From: Pseudobdellovibrionaceae bacterium
GTDB taxonomy: Bacteria; Bdellovibrionota; Bdellovibrionia; Bdellovibrionales; UBA1609
Reading direction: 5' to 3'
NCBI GenBank assembly: GCA_023898385.1
Contig: CP060220.1
Span: 372,001 to 436,000, forward strand
DNA: 64,000 nt
Shown: positions 7,896 through 16,849 of the stretch, one piece after another
Numbering within the stretch: position 1 is the first letter of the stretch
Layout of the letters: every line of letters begins with the position of its first letter
Program-made: the position numbers and the translations under genes
Notes under the pieces: generated by a model
The model's database searches: none
Seen by the model: the letters and a program-made list of their open reading frames with translations, nothing else
What the model was told of the DNA's origin: nothing

Positions 7896-9020
7896 GTGAA
7901 AACGGCATTGGTGTTGACGGGGGGAGGCGCTCGAGGAGCCTACCAAGCGGGCGTCATAAAGGGACTCAGCGAAATCGCCGATCGGTGTGGAGCCACAAAC
8001 TGTTTTGGTATTATGAACGGCGTGAGTGCTGGTGCTATAAATGCGGTATTTTGCGCCAGTGGGGCCCATGACTTTTCCACCACAGCAGCAGCTCTGGCTG
8101 ATTTGTGGACCCATTTGCGCCCAGAGCAGGTTTATCGCTCCGATTTGATGTCCTTGGGGCGTATCGGTGCGGGATGGATGGCGGATTTGGCACTGGGTAA
8201 TCTGCGCGCCAAGAAGAAAGCCCACCACCTTTTGGATACGGCTCCCCTTAAGAAACTACTTAATGAAAAAGTAGACTTCTCAAAGATCTCTGAAAATTTA
8301 AAAAAAGGTCACTTGCAAGCACTGGTTTGTACCACTTTTTCTTACACTCACGGTAAGACGGTGGCCTATATTCAATCAGAATTGGCCACAGAAATGTGGT
8401 CCCGACCTCGAAGAGAGAGTCGGGCGACGGTGATCACCGAAGACCATGTAATGGCCTCAGCGGCAGTGCCTCTTTTGTTTCCACAAATTGCCATTGATGG
8501 TGAGCATTTTAGTGATGGGACTTTTCGCAACACAGCCCCTTTGGGGCCGGCGATCAATTTGGGTGCTGAAAAAATTCTGGTTGTGGGTGTGCGCCATCAA
8601 AAACATGTGCATGTGGACTCAAGTATCGGCCCTGATGGCCCCAGTGTGGCCAGAATGGTCGGTCATCTTTTGAATTCCTTGTTTTTTGATTTAACCAATG
8701 TGGACATTGAGCGACTTGTGAATATCAACTTAGCCCTTCAAAAACTGTCAAAGGCCGAAGTAGAGAAACTTCGCTACACTCCCGTGCGACACCTTTATCT
8801 CCAGCCTTCAAAAGATCTGGGGGCCTTGGCTGAGCAGGTGGCCCATCGAATCCCACGCTCTGTTCAATACCTCTTGGCGGGGTTAGGGACTCGGCATGAA
8901 TCGGCAGAGCTGGCCAGCTATCTTCTGTTTGATAGCGAGTATACGGCGGCTCTAGTGGATATGGGATATCAAGACTGTATTGAGCGACAGCAAGAAATTA
9001 AGGATTTTCTAAATTCTTAG
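7896..9020 (+). CDS. Patatin-like phospholipase
   Basis: A 374-residue patatin-family lipid acyl hydrolase. The oxyanion-hole motif GGGARGAYQAG is at residues 9-19, the nucleophile elbow GVSAG puts Ser44 at the active site, and the second dyad residue is Asp207 in SDGTF (the family usually has DGG or DGA). No signal peptide is present, so it is cytosolic or exported by another route. The GTG start at 7896 has AAGGGGG just upstream. The C-terminal 150 residues are helical and have no motif I recognise. The stop overlaps the convergent HIT gene by 4 bp. The long extension beyond the catalytic core may regulate or anchor the enzyme. Confidence 0.92.
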   Translation: MKTALVLTGGGARGAYQAGVIKGLSEIADRCGATNCFGIMNGVSAGAINAVFCASGAHDFSTTAAALADLWTHLRPEQVYRSDLMSLGRIGAGWMADLALGNLRAKKKAHHLLDTAPLKKLLNEKVDFSKISENLKKGHLQALVCTTFSYTHGKTVAYIQSELATEMWSRPRRESRATVITEDHVMASAAVPLLFPQIAIDGEHFSDGTFRNTAPLGPAINLGAEKILVVGVRHQKHVHVDSSIGPDGPSVARMVGHLLNSLFFDLTNVDIERLVNINLALQKLSKAEVEKLRYTPVRHLYLQPSKDLGALAEQVAHRIPRSVQYLLAGLGTRHESAELASYLLFDSEYTAALVDMGYQDCIERQQEIKDFLNS

Positions 9021-9355
9021 CCCGGGGGCCAATTCAGAGATCGGCCGCCAAGGAGGTGGATGTGCAAATGAAACACGGTTTGTCCGCCATCTTCGTTGGT
9101 GTTGATCACCACCCGATAACCGGATTCTGCCAGGTTTTGCTGTTTGGCAATTTCAGCGACCACAACCAAAAGGTGCCCCATCAGGGCTTTATTGGAATCA
9201 GCCAGTTCAGCCATTGAGGTAATGGGTTCTTTTGGAATAACCAGTATATGTGTGGGCGCTTGCGGATTGACATCATGAAATGCTAGGCACAGATCATCTT
9301 CATAAACAATATCAGCCGGAATTTCGCGGTTTATGATTTTTTGAAATAGGGTCAA
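9017..9355 (-). CDS. HIT-family nucleotide hydrolase
   Basis: A 112-residue histidine-triad protein of the HinT/PKCI type. It has the signature VFHLHIHLLGGR (H-x-H-x-H-xx) near the C-terminus and the N-terminal LFQKIINREIPADIVYEDD typical of the family. Members hydrolyse purine nucleoside phosphoramidates. The TTG at 9353-9355 is preferred as the start: AGGAG lies seven bases upstream, the protein then begins like other HinT proteins (TLFQKI), and the codon is one base after the phoU stop. It is the last gene of the phosphate operon, so it is probably co-transcribed with phoU. Confidence 0.9.
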   Translation of the reverse strand: MTLFQKIINREIPADIVYEDDLCLAFHDVNPQAPTHILVIPKEPITSMAELADSNKALMGHLLVVVAEIAKQQNLAESGYRVVINTNEDGGQTVFHLHIHLLGGRSLNWPPG

Positions 9356-9356
9356 T

Positions 9357-10028
9357 TTATTCTCCTTTGGCCTCAACAAACCCATGTCGCACAATCACAC
9401 CTTCCACAAGGTAGATAACGTCTTCAGCAATATTGGTGGCATAATCAGCAATGCGTTCAAGGTGCTTTGAAGTATTCAGGCAACGAATCATTTCTCGAGT
9501 CTTTGCGGGGTCTTTGGAGATGGCATCTGATATGAGGTGAAAGTTTTCGTAGTTGATTTTATCCACGATCCGGTCAGATTCGAGAACTTTGCGGGCGACG
9601 GTGGTGTCCATGGTTATAAGCGCATCCAGGGCCTCTTTAACCATCAGGCGTGTGTGTTCCTGCATGGTGGTGAAATCCACTGGCAAGTCCATGTCAGTTC
9701 GTCCGGCGAGGTTTTTTGCGGTTCGCGCAATATTGGCCGCTAAATCGCCAATGCGCTCAAGGTCATTATTGATTTTAAGTACAGCCACTAAAAAGCGAAG
9801 GTCTGTGGCCACAGGTTGGTGTAGGGCCATTACTTGAAGGCATTTTTCTTCAATTTCCACTTCGGTTTCATCAATACGTCGGTCGTTGCTGATCACTTGT
9901 TGGGCCAGAGGTTCATTGCATTCATTCCAGGCTCGAAAGGCTCTATTTAGATTTTCTTCCACTAAAGAGCCCAGGGCCAGGAGCTCACGCTTTAATCGAT
10001 CGAGTTCGTCACGTAGATGTTTCGTCAT
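9357..10028 (-). CDS. phoU: Phosphate transport system regulator PhoU
   Basis: A 223-residue all-helical protein with the two PhoU repeats: ATDLRFLVAVLKINNDLERIGDLAANIA in the first half and CLNTSKHLERIADYATNIAEDVI in the second. The (D/E)xxxD-type metal-binding patterns of each repeat are visible (ERIGD, ERIAD). PhoU links PstSCAB to PhoR and keeps the regulon off when phosphate is plentiful. It lies 62 bp after pstB, and the HIT gene follows one base after its stop. Length and position are standard. Confidence 0.96.
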   Translation of the reverse strand: MTKHLRDELDRLKRELLALGSLVEENLNRAFRAWNECNEPLAQQVISNDRRIDETEVEIEEKCLQVMALHQPVATDLRFLVAVLKINNDLERIGDLAANIARTAKNLAGRTDMDLPVDFTTMQEHTRLMVKEALDALITMDTTVARKVLESDRIVDKINYENFHLISDAISKDPAKTREMIRCLNTSKHLERIADYATNIAEDVIYLVEGVIVRHGFVEAKGE

Positions 10029-10090
10029 ATTAAAATCCTTTTTAATGACTACGAAATGTTCTAAGAGCCCACGGATACAGGTGAGACGTT

Positions 10091-10858
10091 CTAGCCAAAG
10101 CGCCCAGTGATGTAATCTTCAGTGCGCTTTTCCCGCGGATTCGTAAACAGTTTACGCGTGTCACCATATTCAATCAAGTGCCCTTCATAGAAAAAGGCCG
10201 TTTGTTGGGAGACTCGGGAGGCTTGCTGCATATTATGGGTTACGATAATTATAGTGTAGTTGTCTTTGAGTTCATCAATGAGGTCTTCCACCCGGGCTGT
10301 GGCCTTAGGGTCAAGGGCCGAGCAGGGTTCGTCCATTAATATCACTTCTGGACTCATGGCAATGGCACGGGCAATACAAAGGCGCTGCTGTTGTCCGCCA
10401 GACAAAGCCAGCGCCGATTCGTGAAGGCGGTCTTTGACTTCATCCCACAATGCAGCTCCGCGCAAGGAGGTTTCCACCAACTCGTCCCAGTCCACTTTGT
10501 AGTTATTTACTTTGGGGCCCCAAACAATATTTTTATAAATTGATTTTGGAAATGGATTGGGCTTTTGAAAAACCATGCCCACTCGCCGGCGGACTTCCGC
10601 AGGATCAGTTTTTGGCGAGTAGATATTTTGCCCGTCAAATACAATTTCACCTTCCACGCGCACATTGGGGATGAGGTCGTTCATTCGGTTGATGCTTCTT
10701 AGCAGGGTGCTCTTGCCACAACCAGAGGGGCCAATAACAGCGGTTACCGATTTTGCTCGCACCGGCATGGAAACATTCTTCACAGCCTGCTTATCTCCGT
10801 AAAAAATGGAGACATCTTTTATATCTATTACTGGTTTTATTATTGAATCGACAGTCAT
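10091..10858 (-). CDS. pstB: Phosphate ABC transporter ATP-binding protein PstB
   Basis: A 255-residue ABC ATPase with Walker [11 protein letters not shown]-loop VFQKPNPFP, signature LSGGQQQR, Walker [14 protein letters not shown] and H-loop VTHN. The FQKPNPFP and EPCSALDP forms are characteristic of PstB. It energises high-affinity phosphate import through PstC and PstA. Its start overlaps the pstA stop by 4 bp (ATGA). Confidence 0.98.
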   Translation of the reverse strand: MTVDSIIKPVIDIKDVSIFYGDKQAVKNVSMPVRAKSVTAVIGPSGCGKSTLLRSINRMNDLIPNVRVEGEIVFDGQNIYSPKTDPAEVRRRVGMVFQKPNPFPKSIYKNIVWGPKVNNYKVDWDELVETSLRGAALWDEVKDRLHESALALSGGQQQRLCIARAIAMSPEVILMDEPCSALDPKATARVEDLIDELKDNYTIIIVTHNMQQASRVSQQTAFFYEGHLIEYGDTRKLFTNPREKRTEDYITGRFG

Positions 10859-11703
10859 AGGCGGTACCTTTGAAACCTTTGGCGAATGAATATGGCAACA
10901 AAGTTCATACTAAACAAGACAAGCAGCAATACAATAATGGCTGCTGCCGCCAAACTGTGAAATTCTTCTTGCGGGCGACCGGCCCAGTTAAAAATCTGAA
11001 GGGGCAGTACTGTAAACGGATCATTCACCGACTCGGGCACAAAGGCCACATAACTTAAGGCCCCCACCATAATCAGTGGCGCTGTTTCACCAATGGCTCT
11101 AGAAAGTGACAAGATGACTCCGGTCATGATGCCCGGCAAAGCCGCCGGTAGGATTTGCCCGGTAATGGTTTGCCAGCGTCGGGCCCCAAGGGCGTAGGCA
11201 CCTAGCTTGACCTCTCGAGGGACCGCGCGAATGGCCTCCTGCGAGGCAATGATTATGACCGGCAACACCAAAAGAGTTAACGTCAGGGCGCCGGCTAAAA
11301 TGCTTCGGTCAAGACCCAGGAAGCGCACAAAGACCGCGAGTCCCAATAATCCATATATAATAGACGGCATCCCCGCGAGATTTGCGATATTCACTTGCAA
11401 CAGCCGAACAAACATTCCTTTTTTAGCATACTCTTGAAGATACACCGCTGTGGCCACACCGAGGGGTACGGCAATCAGAGTAGTGAGTCCCATAATCCAT
11501 AAACTTCCCCAAATGGCCGCTTTGATGCCGGCTTTTTGGGGGAATCGGGAGGGAAATCGATTGAGAAAGTCCCAGCTGACCCAAGAAAACCCCGTGTGGG
11601 CTATGTGATATAGAAGCGCGCATAAAATAAACACAGAAAAACTTGTGGCCGCCACGGTCAAATATTTAAATATTCGGTCTTTTTTGTAGCGTTTTGAATT
11701 CAC
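10855..11703 (-). CDS. pstA: Phosphate ABC transporter permease PstA
   Basis: A 282-residue inner-membrane permease with about six helices and the EAA-type loop ([24 protein letters not shown]). It contains the PstA-typical ETAPLI segment. A single base separates it from pstC upstream, and it overlaps pstB by 4 bp downstream, so the three transporter genes are coupled. Together with PstC it forms the phosphate channel in the inner membrane. Confidence 0.97.
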   Translation of the reverse strand: MNSKRYKKDRIFKYLTVAATSFSVFILCALLYHIAHTGFSWVSWDFLNRFPSRFPQKAGIKAAIWGSLWIMGLTTLIAVPLGVATAVYLQEYAKKGMFVRLLQVNIANLAGMPSIIYGLLGLAVFVRFLGLDRSILAGALTLTLLVLPVIIIASQEAIRAVPREVKLGAYALGARRWQTITGQILPAALPGIMTGVILSLSRAIGETAPLIMVGALSYVAFVPESVNDPFTVLPLQIFNWAGRPQEEFHSLAAAAIIVLLLVLFSMNFVAIFIRQRFQRYRL

Positions 11704-11704
11704 C

Positions 11705-12589
11705 CTAAGTGGTCTCCCAACTCATTTTATGGATAAAGTGATTTCCCACCGCATTCATCAACAAAGTCAGAACAAACAATAATGTGCCCACGGCAAAGGC
11801 TGTCAAATATTCAATGCCGCCGGCAGGAGTATCCCCCAGACTCACTTGAACAATATAGGCGGTCATTGTTTGGATGCTTTCAAAAGGATTTATAGTCATG
11901 TTCGGGGTGGCGCCGGCGGCCATGGTCACGGCCATGGTTTCTCCAACGGCTCGAGAGACGGCGAGCACCACGGCTGCGCCAATACGAGATCCCGCTGCAG
12001 GCATCACCACTTGGGTGATCACTTCATAGCGGGTGGCCCCAAGCCCGTAGGCCCCTTCTCGAAGCGCGCGGGGAACAGCCCGAAAGCCATCGTCCACAAG
12101 CGAAGCCACCATGGGAAGAATCATGATGCCGACAACGAGGGCTCCACTTGCCGCATTAAAGATTTCTGTTTCAGGATAGACGGCCTTTAATAAGGGCGTG
12201 ATAAAGGTTAAAGCAAAGTAACCATAGACCACAGTCGGAATACCGGCCAGGATTTCTAATATGGGTTTGACCACGGATCGCTGCTTTTCAGATGCGAATT
12301 CATTGAGGTATGTGGCAACGAGAAGTCCCATGGGCAGAGCCACAATGGAAGCTCCAACCACAATCAATACAGTGCCCGCCAGCAAGGGCAAAACCCCAAA
12401 GGTTTGGGGTTTGATTATGGGCTGCCACTGAGTGCCGAATAAAAAATCTGGCAACGGGACCTGTTGAAAAAACTGCCAAGTTTCTTCGCTCAATACAAAT
12501 ATCACCGAAAGCGTAACGGCAACAGTGATGAGCACACAGACTAATAAAAAACCATGCACTCCATGATCGATATATTTGTTTCGAATCAT
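11705..12589 (-). CDS. pstC: Phosphate ABC transporter permease PstC
   Basis: A 294-residue permease with an N-terminal helix at about residues 13-32 and five further helices. The ABC-permease EAA loop is seen in REGAYGLGATRYEVITQVVMPAA, and the PstC-typical AVGETMAV follows. It starts 5 bp after the pstS stop. Its partner subunits are PstA, PstB and the binding protein PstS. Confidence 0.97.
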   Translation of the reverse strand: MIRNKYIDHGVHGFLLVCVLITVAVTLSVIFVLSEETWQFFQQVPLPDFLFGTQWQPIIKPQTFGVLPLLAGTVLIVVGASIVALPMGLLVATYLNEFASEKQRSVVKPILEILAGIPTVVYGYFALTFITPLLKAVYPETEIFNAASGALVVGIMILPMVASLVDDGFRAVPRALREGAYGLGATRYEVITQVVMPAAGSRIGAAVVLAVSRAVGETMAVTMAAGATPNMTINPFESIQTMTAYIVQVSLGDTPAGGIEYLTAFAVGTLLFVLTLLMNAVGNHFIHKMSWETT

Positions 12590-12594
12590 TGATC

Positions 12595-13533
12595 CTAGTT
12601 CACTTTTGCTGTTGGAACACCACTAGCAGCAATTGTTTTCAGCGACTTTTCATAGGAGCTGTCAGCAAGTGGAACAAATCCTACTTGCTTAGAGAGTCCT
12701 TTCGCATGAGTCAGATAAAATGAGACAAATTTTGAAACTTCAGGACGCTCTAGAGATTTTTTATTCACGTAAATGTAAACAGGACGGGAAAGCGGGGCGT
12801 AGGTATTTTTGTTGATAGAGTCTAAGTTGGGAGAAACGGGCCCCTTGCCATTGTCTATAGCTACAGCATGAAGCTTGGACTCATTCTCTTTATAGTATGC
12901 AAATCCAAAAAAGCCCAGAGCACCTTCATCTCCTGCCACTCCGTGAACCAGCATATTGTCATCTTCACTTTTGGTGTAATCAGCTCGGCTAGAGTGTTCT
13001 TTGCCCACAATAGCTTTTGTGAAGTAATCGTAGGTGCCGCTGTCAGGGCCAGGTCCGTAGAGTTTTATTTCGGTTTTGGGCCAATCAGATCGAACATCGC
13101 TCCATTTAGTGACTTTACTTTCGGGCATCCAGATCTTTTTAAGTTCAGCTACCGTCATAGTTTTTGCCCATGTATTTTTAGGATTCACAACGACGGCGAT
13201 TCCATCATAAGCCACTGGAATTTCGAGATAGGTGAGGCCAGCTTTAGAGGCCTTAGCTATTTCACTGGCCGATATGGGGCGAGAGGCATCTACAATATCG
13301 ATTTCGCCACTGACAAATTTTTTAAATCCACCACCAGTACCCGACACGCCAATAGGCACGCGAATTTGGGGGCTTTCGCCTCTGAATTCTTCAGCAACGG
13401 CTTCAGTGAGGGGGTAGACGGTGCTCGAGCCATCCACGCTGACGGTACCTGATTTCAACGAGGCCCCGGCCGCTGTTCCTATTAAAAAGACGGTGAGTGA
13501 AATGGCATATTGGTAAAGGTTGGATAAACGCAT
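12595..13533 (-). CDS. pstS: Phosphate-binding periplasmic protein PstS
   Basis: A 312-residue exported protein with a signal peptide (hydrophobic core about residues 9-24, TAAGA region). Phosphate-binding loops typical of PstS are visible: [15 protein letters not shown] near residue 34, [12 protein letters not shown], and later [11 protein letters not shown]. It delivers phosphate to PstC/PstA. It follows phoR with a 93-bp gap, the largest within the operon; I saw no clear promoter or Pho box in that gap. Confidence 0.96.
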   Translation of the reverse strand: MRLSNLYQYAISLTVFLIGTAAGASLKSGTVSVDGSSTVYPLTEAVAEEFRGESPQIRVPIGVSGTGGGFKKFVSGEIDIVDASRPISASEIAKASKAGLTYLEIPVAYDGIAVVVNPKNTWAKTMTVAELKKIWMPESKVTKWSDVRSDWPKTEIKLYGPGPDSGTYDYFTKAIVGKEHSSRADYTKSEDDNMLVHGVAGDEGALGFFGFAYYKENESKLHAVAIDNGKGPVSPNLDSINKNTYAPLSRPVYIYVNKKSLERPEVSKFVSFYLTHAKGLSKQVGFVPLADSSYEKSLKTIAASGVPTAKVN

Positions 13534-13626
13534 AGTAGTGGCCCCCAGTGGTTTGAAAATTTCCGCACTTCTTCGAGGAATTATTCCGATTTTTAGCGGT
13601 TTTTTACAAGGGCGATCTGTTAGAAT

Positions 13627-15015
13627 TCAATGAGGCGTGGGGAGAACAATGGTGAAAGTACTGCCTTTGCCGGGCTCACTTTGTACATCCACTTGGCCGC
13701 GGTGAGCCAAGCAAACGTGTTTCACAATGGAAAGCCCCAGACCTGTGCCGCCCCGTTCGCGGCTGCGAGCCTTATCCACACGGTAAAACCGTTCGAAAAG
13801 CCGGGGAAGGTGCTTACGGGTGATTCCAATGCCATGATCGAGCACAATAATGCGCACATCTTGAGGGCTCGGGACTACTTTTACCAGAATGTGCTTGCCC
13901 CTTTCGCTGTACTTGATGGCGTTGTCGATGAGATTCACCACGGCCTGTTCAAGAAGTGGGGCATTGATGGCTGCTACGGCCTCATCCTCGCATTCACAGT
14001 CAATTTCTATATCAAGCCCCTGGGCACGGTCTTCACACATTTCTATGGCCGACCTCACAGTGCTTCTCACATCCATTTTGGAAAGCTCAATGGCTTGGCC
14101 CTCGGTGCCCCGTTCAATTCGAGAAAGCGCCAAGAGATCTTCAATAATTGACCCCAAGCGCGCAGCGTGGCGGTGGATAATTTTAATAAATCTTCGTCGT
14201 TCTTCAGGGTCAGTGATTTCAGCTGTAAGCAGAGTCTCTGCAAAACCTTGAATTGAAGTGAGCGGCGTTCTGAGCTCATGGGACACGTTGGCCACAAAAT
14301 CCCGTCGATGACTTTCTAATTCTTTAAGCCTGGAGATGTCTGAAAAAACGAGCACAGTCCCATTGCGGGTGCCGTCGTGGGATTTCAGGGGGCTGCTGCG
14401 CAACTGTAAATGCTTACTGGTCGCTCCCAGCAGTTCGACTTCTTTTTCTAGGGGATGATCGGCTTTGAGGGAGAGGTTTACAAAATCCTGGATTTCAGGA
14501 ACACGCACGACCGCTTCGATGCCCTGCCCTTTTTGGCGTTCGTTGGGGATGCCAAGAATTTTGGCTGCGGCTGAATTTAAAAACTTGATGTTTCGGTCGC
14601 TGTTTACCGCCATCACACCTTCGGCCATACTTGAAAATACGGCCTCTTGTTGTTGTTTGCGGCTGGTGATTTTTTTAATTCGCCGATCTAGGTGTTCCGC
14701 AATCTCGTCAACGGCCAATGCCAACTCATGCACTTCTCGGTGAATGATTCGGGCGGTATCACCGCTGGCGGACAGATCATCATGGGCCAGTTTTTGAATG
14801 CGTATCTTTAATATATCGATAGGCCGTTTAAGAGTCTGCGAAAGCCAATAAGACAGAGACGCAGAGCCAACGACTATGGCAAGAACCAGTGCCCAATGAA
14901 TGCCTGTCCAATTTTGTAGGCCGATTTTTCCAAGCCAATAGGACCCCTCAGCACTCACCGCTGTAAGAATAAGAAGAGATGGGAAAAGGTGCCAAAAAAA
15001 CGGGCGTCTAAGCAT
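13627..15015 (-). CDS. phoR: Phosphate-regulon sensor histidine kinase PhoR
   Basis: A 462-residue kinase with two membrane helices (about 10-28 and 39-58), a HAMP-like linker, a PAS domain (about 115-220), a HisKA box with the phospho-acceptor His in VSHELRTPLTSIQGF, and a HATPase domain (N box NLIDNAIKYS, G1 DHGIGI, G2 GGTGLGLS). As in other PhoR proteins almost no periplasmic domain lies between the helices, which fits sensing through PstSCAB-PhoU. It starts 8 bp after the phoB stop. Confidence 0.95.
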   Translation of the reverse strand: MLRRPFFWHLFPSLLILTAVSAEGSYWLGKIGLQNWTGIHWALVLAIVVGSASLSYWLSQTLKRPIDILKIRIQKLAHDDLSASGDTARIIHREVHELALAVDEIAEHLDRRIKKITSRKQQQEAVFSSMAEGVMAVNSDRNIKFLNSAAAKILGIPNERQKGQGIEAVVRVPEIQDFVNLSLKADHPLEKEVELLGATSKHLQLRSSPLKSHDGTRNGTVLVFSDISRLKELESHRRDFVANVSHELRTPLTSIQGFAETLLTAEITDPEERRRFIKIIHRHAARLGSIIEDLLALSRIERGTEGQAIELSKMDVRSTVRSAIEMCEDRAQGLDIEIDCECEDEAVAAINAPLLEQAVVNLIDNAIKYSERGKHILVKVVPSPQDVRIIVLDHGIGITRKHLPRLFERFYRVDKARSRERGGTGLGLSIVKHVCLAHRGQVDVQSEPGKGSTFTIVLPTPH

Positions 15016-15023
15016 AGGTTATA

Positions 15024-15716
15024 CTATTCACTAAAGCGATACCCCACACCTCGCACGGTTTCAATGTGATCACCTGCGTCGCCAAGCTTCTTTCGCAGTC
15101 CCACCATCTGAAAATCAATAGATCGATCTGTGACCGCATAGTTTTCGCCTCGGATAGCGTCTACAATTTGTCCTCTGGTGAACACCCAACCGGGCTTTTT
15201 CATTAAAAAGTGCAAAATCTGAAATTCAGAATGGGTGAGTTGAACTGGGCTGCCGCCGTAAACCACTTCGTGCCGGCCTGGATGAATTTTGATTCCATGG
15301 CGCTCCACAATGCTGGTTTGGGCGTTGGCATTTTGGGTGGTGAAGTCGCGAAGATTGGCTTTAACCCTTGCCACAAGCACTTTCGGGCTAAAGGGTTTTG
15401 TGATGTAATCACTGGCCCCCAATTCAAGGCCGCGGATCACGTCGGTTTCTTCGCCTTTTGCAGTTACCATAATGATGGGGAGGTCCTTTGTGTTAGGCCG
15501 ATCTTTTAGGCGCCGGCATATGTCAAAACCACCAATTCCGGGTAACATAAGATCTAAAACAAGGAGGTCTGGAGGATCATTTTCCACCGCCATTAGACCC
15601 TCTTCTCCTGATCCAAATGTTTGAACCCGAAAACCCTCAAGACTGAGGTTGAATCGGATAAGTTCAGCAATATCGGATTCGTCCTCGATGACATAGACCA
15701 TTTGACCTGGATTCAC
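15024..15716 (-). CDS. phoB: Phosphate-regulon response regulator PhoB
   Basis: A 230-residue OmpR/PhoB-type regulator. The receiver has the acidic cluster IEDESD, phospho-acceptor Asp55 in LVLDLMLPG and Lys in ITKPF. The C-terminal winged helix ends in HIETVRGVGYRF. The GTG at 15714-15716 has AGAGGG seven bases upstream. It is the first gene of the phoB-phoR-pstSCAB-phoU-HIT run. Confidence 0.95.
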   Translation of the reverse strand: MNPGQMVYVIEDESDIAELIRFNLSLEGFRVQTFGSGEEGLMAVENDPPDLLVLDLMLPGIGGFDICRRLKDRPNTKDLPIIMVTAKGEETDVIRGLELGASDYITKPFSPKVLVARVKANLRDFTTQNANAQTSIVERHGIKIHPGRHEVVYGGSPVQLTHSEFQILHFLMKKPGWVFTRGQIVDAIRGENYAVTDRSIDFQMVGLRKKLGDAGDHIETVRGVGYRFSE

Positions 15717-15861
15717 GTGAAACCCTCTTTCTATAGCTTCGTAACATTGAGTTGGCCCCCTTCTATTCCACTTAATGTCTGATGTAAATGAAGTTGGCCA
15801 AATCCTTTATTTTCAAATCATTGTTGGATTTTAATGAGGGTTAGAAAAAAAACTGGATTCA

Positions 15862-16728
15862 GTGGCTGTCGGGTTAAGGTCTAGTTTTTTGCAAAAGGGT
15901 GTTGACGATTTTATGTGGGGTCTCAATCATAAGGGCATGAAAACACGTCCATGGCCCATCATAATATTAGCAGTTATCCAATTCTTGATGCCATTATTTA
16001 GCATCATAACCAATGCCTTTCTCGTTAAAGTGTCGCCTTTGATGTACTTTAACGCCCTCATTGAGGTGAAGGCAGGATGGGAGCTTATAGAGTTTTTTGC
16101 TCTGTTCCCTATCGCAGGCATCTCTATTTTCTTGATGAAGAAATGGAGCTACCCCGTATTTCTTGCGGTGATGGGGTGGACACTTTTTTCTAACATTGCC
16201 ATTTACATGCGTGACTACCAGGGCGTGATGTCGCCATGGGTGATCGTTGGATTCACTTTGATCAATGTATTGTTTGTCAGCTACTACTTACTACCTGCAG
16301 TGAGACAGATCTATTTTAATAGACAGCTTCGCTGGTGGGAGTCACAGCCTCGATTTGTGATTGATTTTTCTGCCACGGTTGAGACGGGTGGCCAAACTGA
16401 GCCTTGCACCCTTCGTGATATTTCAGAAGGCGGCGCCTTTATCGAAACCACCCGAAAACTGACTACTGGTGATACTATCACATTGAAAATGCCACTTTTT
16501 GGAGTGGAGTTGCCAGTAGAGGGTACTGTAGTGCATACGGGCAATGCGGGTTTTGGAATCCGATTCACTACCAATGCACAGACTTGCACCACTTTGCGCC
16601 GTTTATTAGGTGTTTTTAGAGCCATGGGATTTGAACTTCGCCATGCTCCAGAGCCACAACTCGCTAGCTTTTTGACTTGGTTGCGAGGAGCGTTCTCCGG
16701 CAAAGGATTGTTGCCAGAAACTAAATAG
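15862..16728 (+). CDS. Membrane-anchored PilZ-domain protein
   Basis: A protein of up to 288 residues with four predicted membrane helices (about 31-55, 75-92, 95-113, 123-146) followed by a cytoplasmic PilZ domain. The PilZ motif D-x-S-x-x-G is seen in LRDISEGGAFIET (about residues 183-195), followed by VVHTGNAGFGIRF. The first c-di-GMP-binding motif, RxxxR, is not intact: in ESQPRFVID only one Arg of the pair can be placed. The GTG at 15862 has no clear ribosome site, so the true start may be the ATG at 15913 or 15937. It is divergent from phoB. It may be a c-di-GMP effector or a degenerate PilZ protein. Confidence 0.8.
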   Translation: MAVGLRSSFLQKGVDDFMWGLNHKGMKTRPWPIIILAVIQFLMPLFSIITNAFLVKVSPLMYFNALIEVKAGWELIEFFALFPIAGISIFLMKKWSYPVFLAVMGWTLFSNIAIYMRDYQGVMSPWVIVGFTLINVLFVSYYLLPAVRQIYFNRQLRWWESQPRFVIDFSATVETGGQTEPCTLRDISEGGAFIETTRKLTTGDTITLKMPLFGVELPVEGTVVHTGNAGFGIRFTTNAQTCTTLRRLLGVFRAMGFELRHAPEPQLASFLTWLRGAFSGKGLLPETK

Positions 16729-16743
16729 TGAGCGTTTTTTAAT

Positions 16744-16770
16744 TAGGCGGGTCGCTTTCGCGACACCGCC
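16744..16770. repeat. Short hairpin repeat, copy 1
   Basis: An interrupted palindrome (GCGG, GTCGC, loop TTTC, GCGAC, A, CCGC) with A/T-rich complementary flanks (TTAATTAG / CTAATTAA). The 26 bases at 16744-16769 recur exactly at 30105-30130, also just after a gene. Here the copy starts 16 bp after the PilZ gene's stop. Confidence 0.8.
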
Positions 16771-16790
16771 TAATTAAATTAAAAAACAAA

Positions 16791-16820
16791 AAAAAACCCG
16801 CCAGATCGAGCGGGTTTTTT
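16791..16820. terminator. Bidirectional intrinsic terminator
   Basis: An 11-bp stem (AAAAAACCCGC / GCGGGTTTTTT) around an 8-base loop, with T-runs on both strands. It lies between the convergent PilZ and peroxidase genes and can stop both. Confidence 0.88.
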
Positions 16821-16849
16821 GTTTTTAGGGCTGAACTGTGGTGGGAAAA

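Noticed and set aside
15771..15793. Degenerate Pho box upstream of phoB
   Set aside because: On the minus strand CTTCATT and CAGACAT are 4 bp apart, but each matches CTGTCAT poorly, so I do not annotate it.
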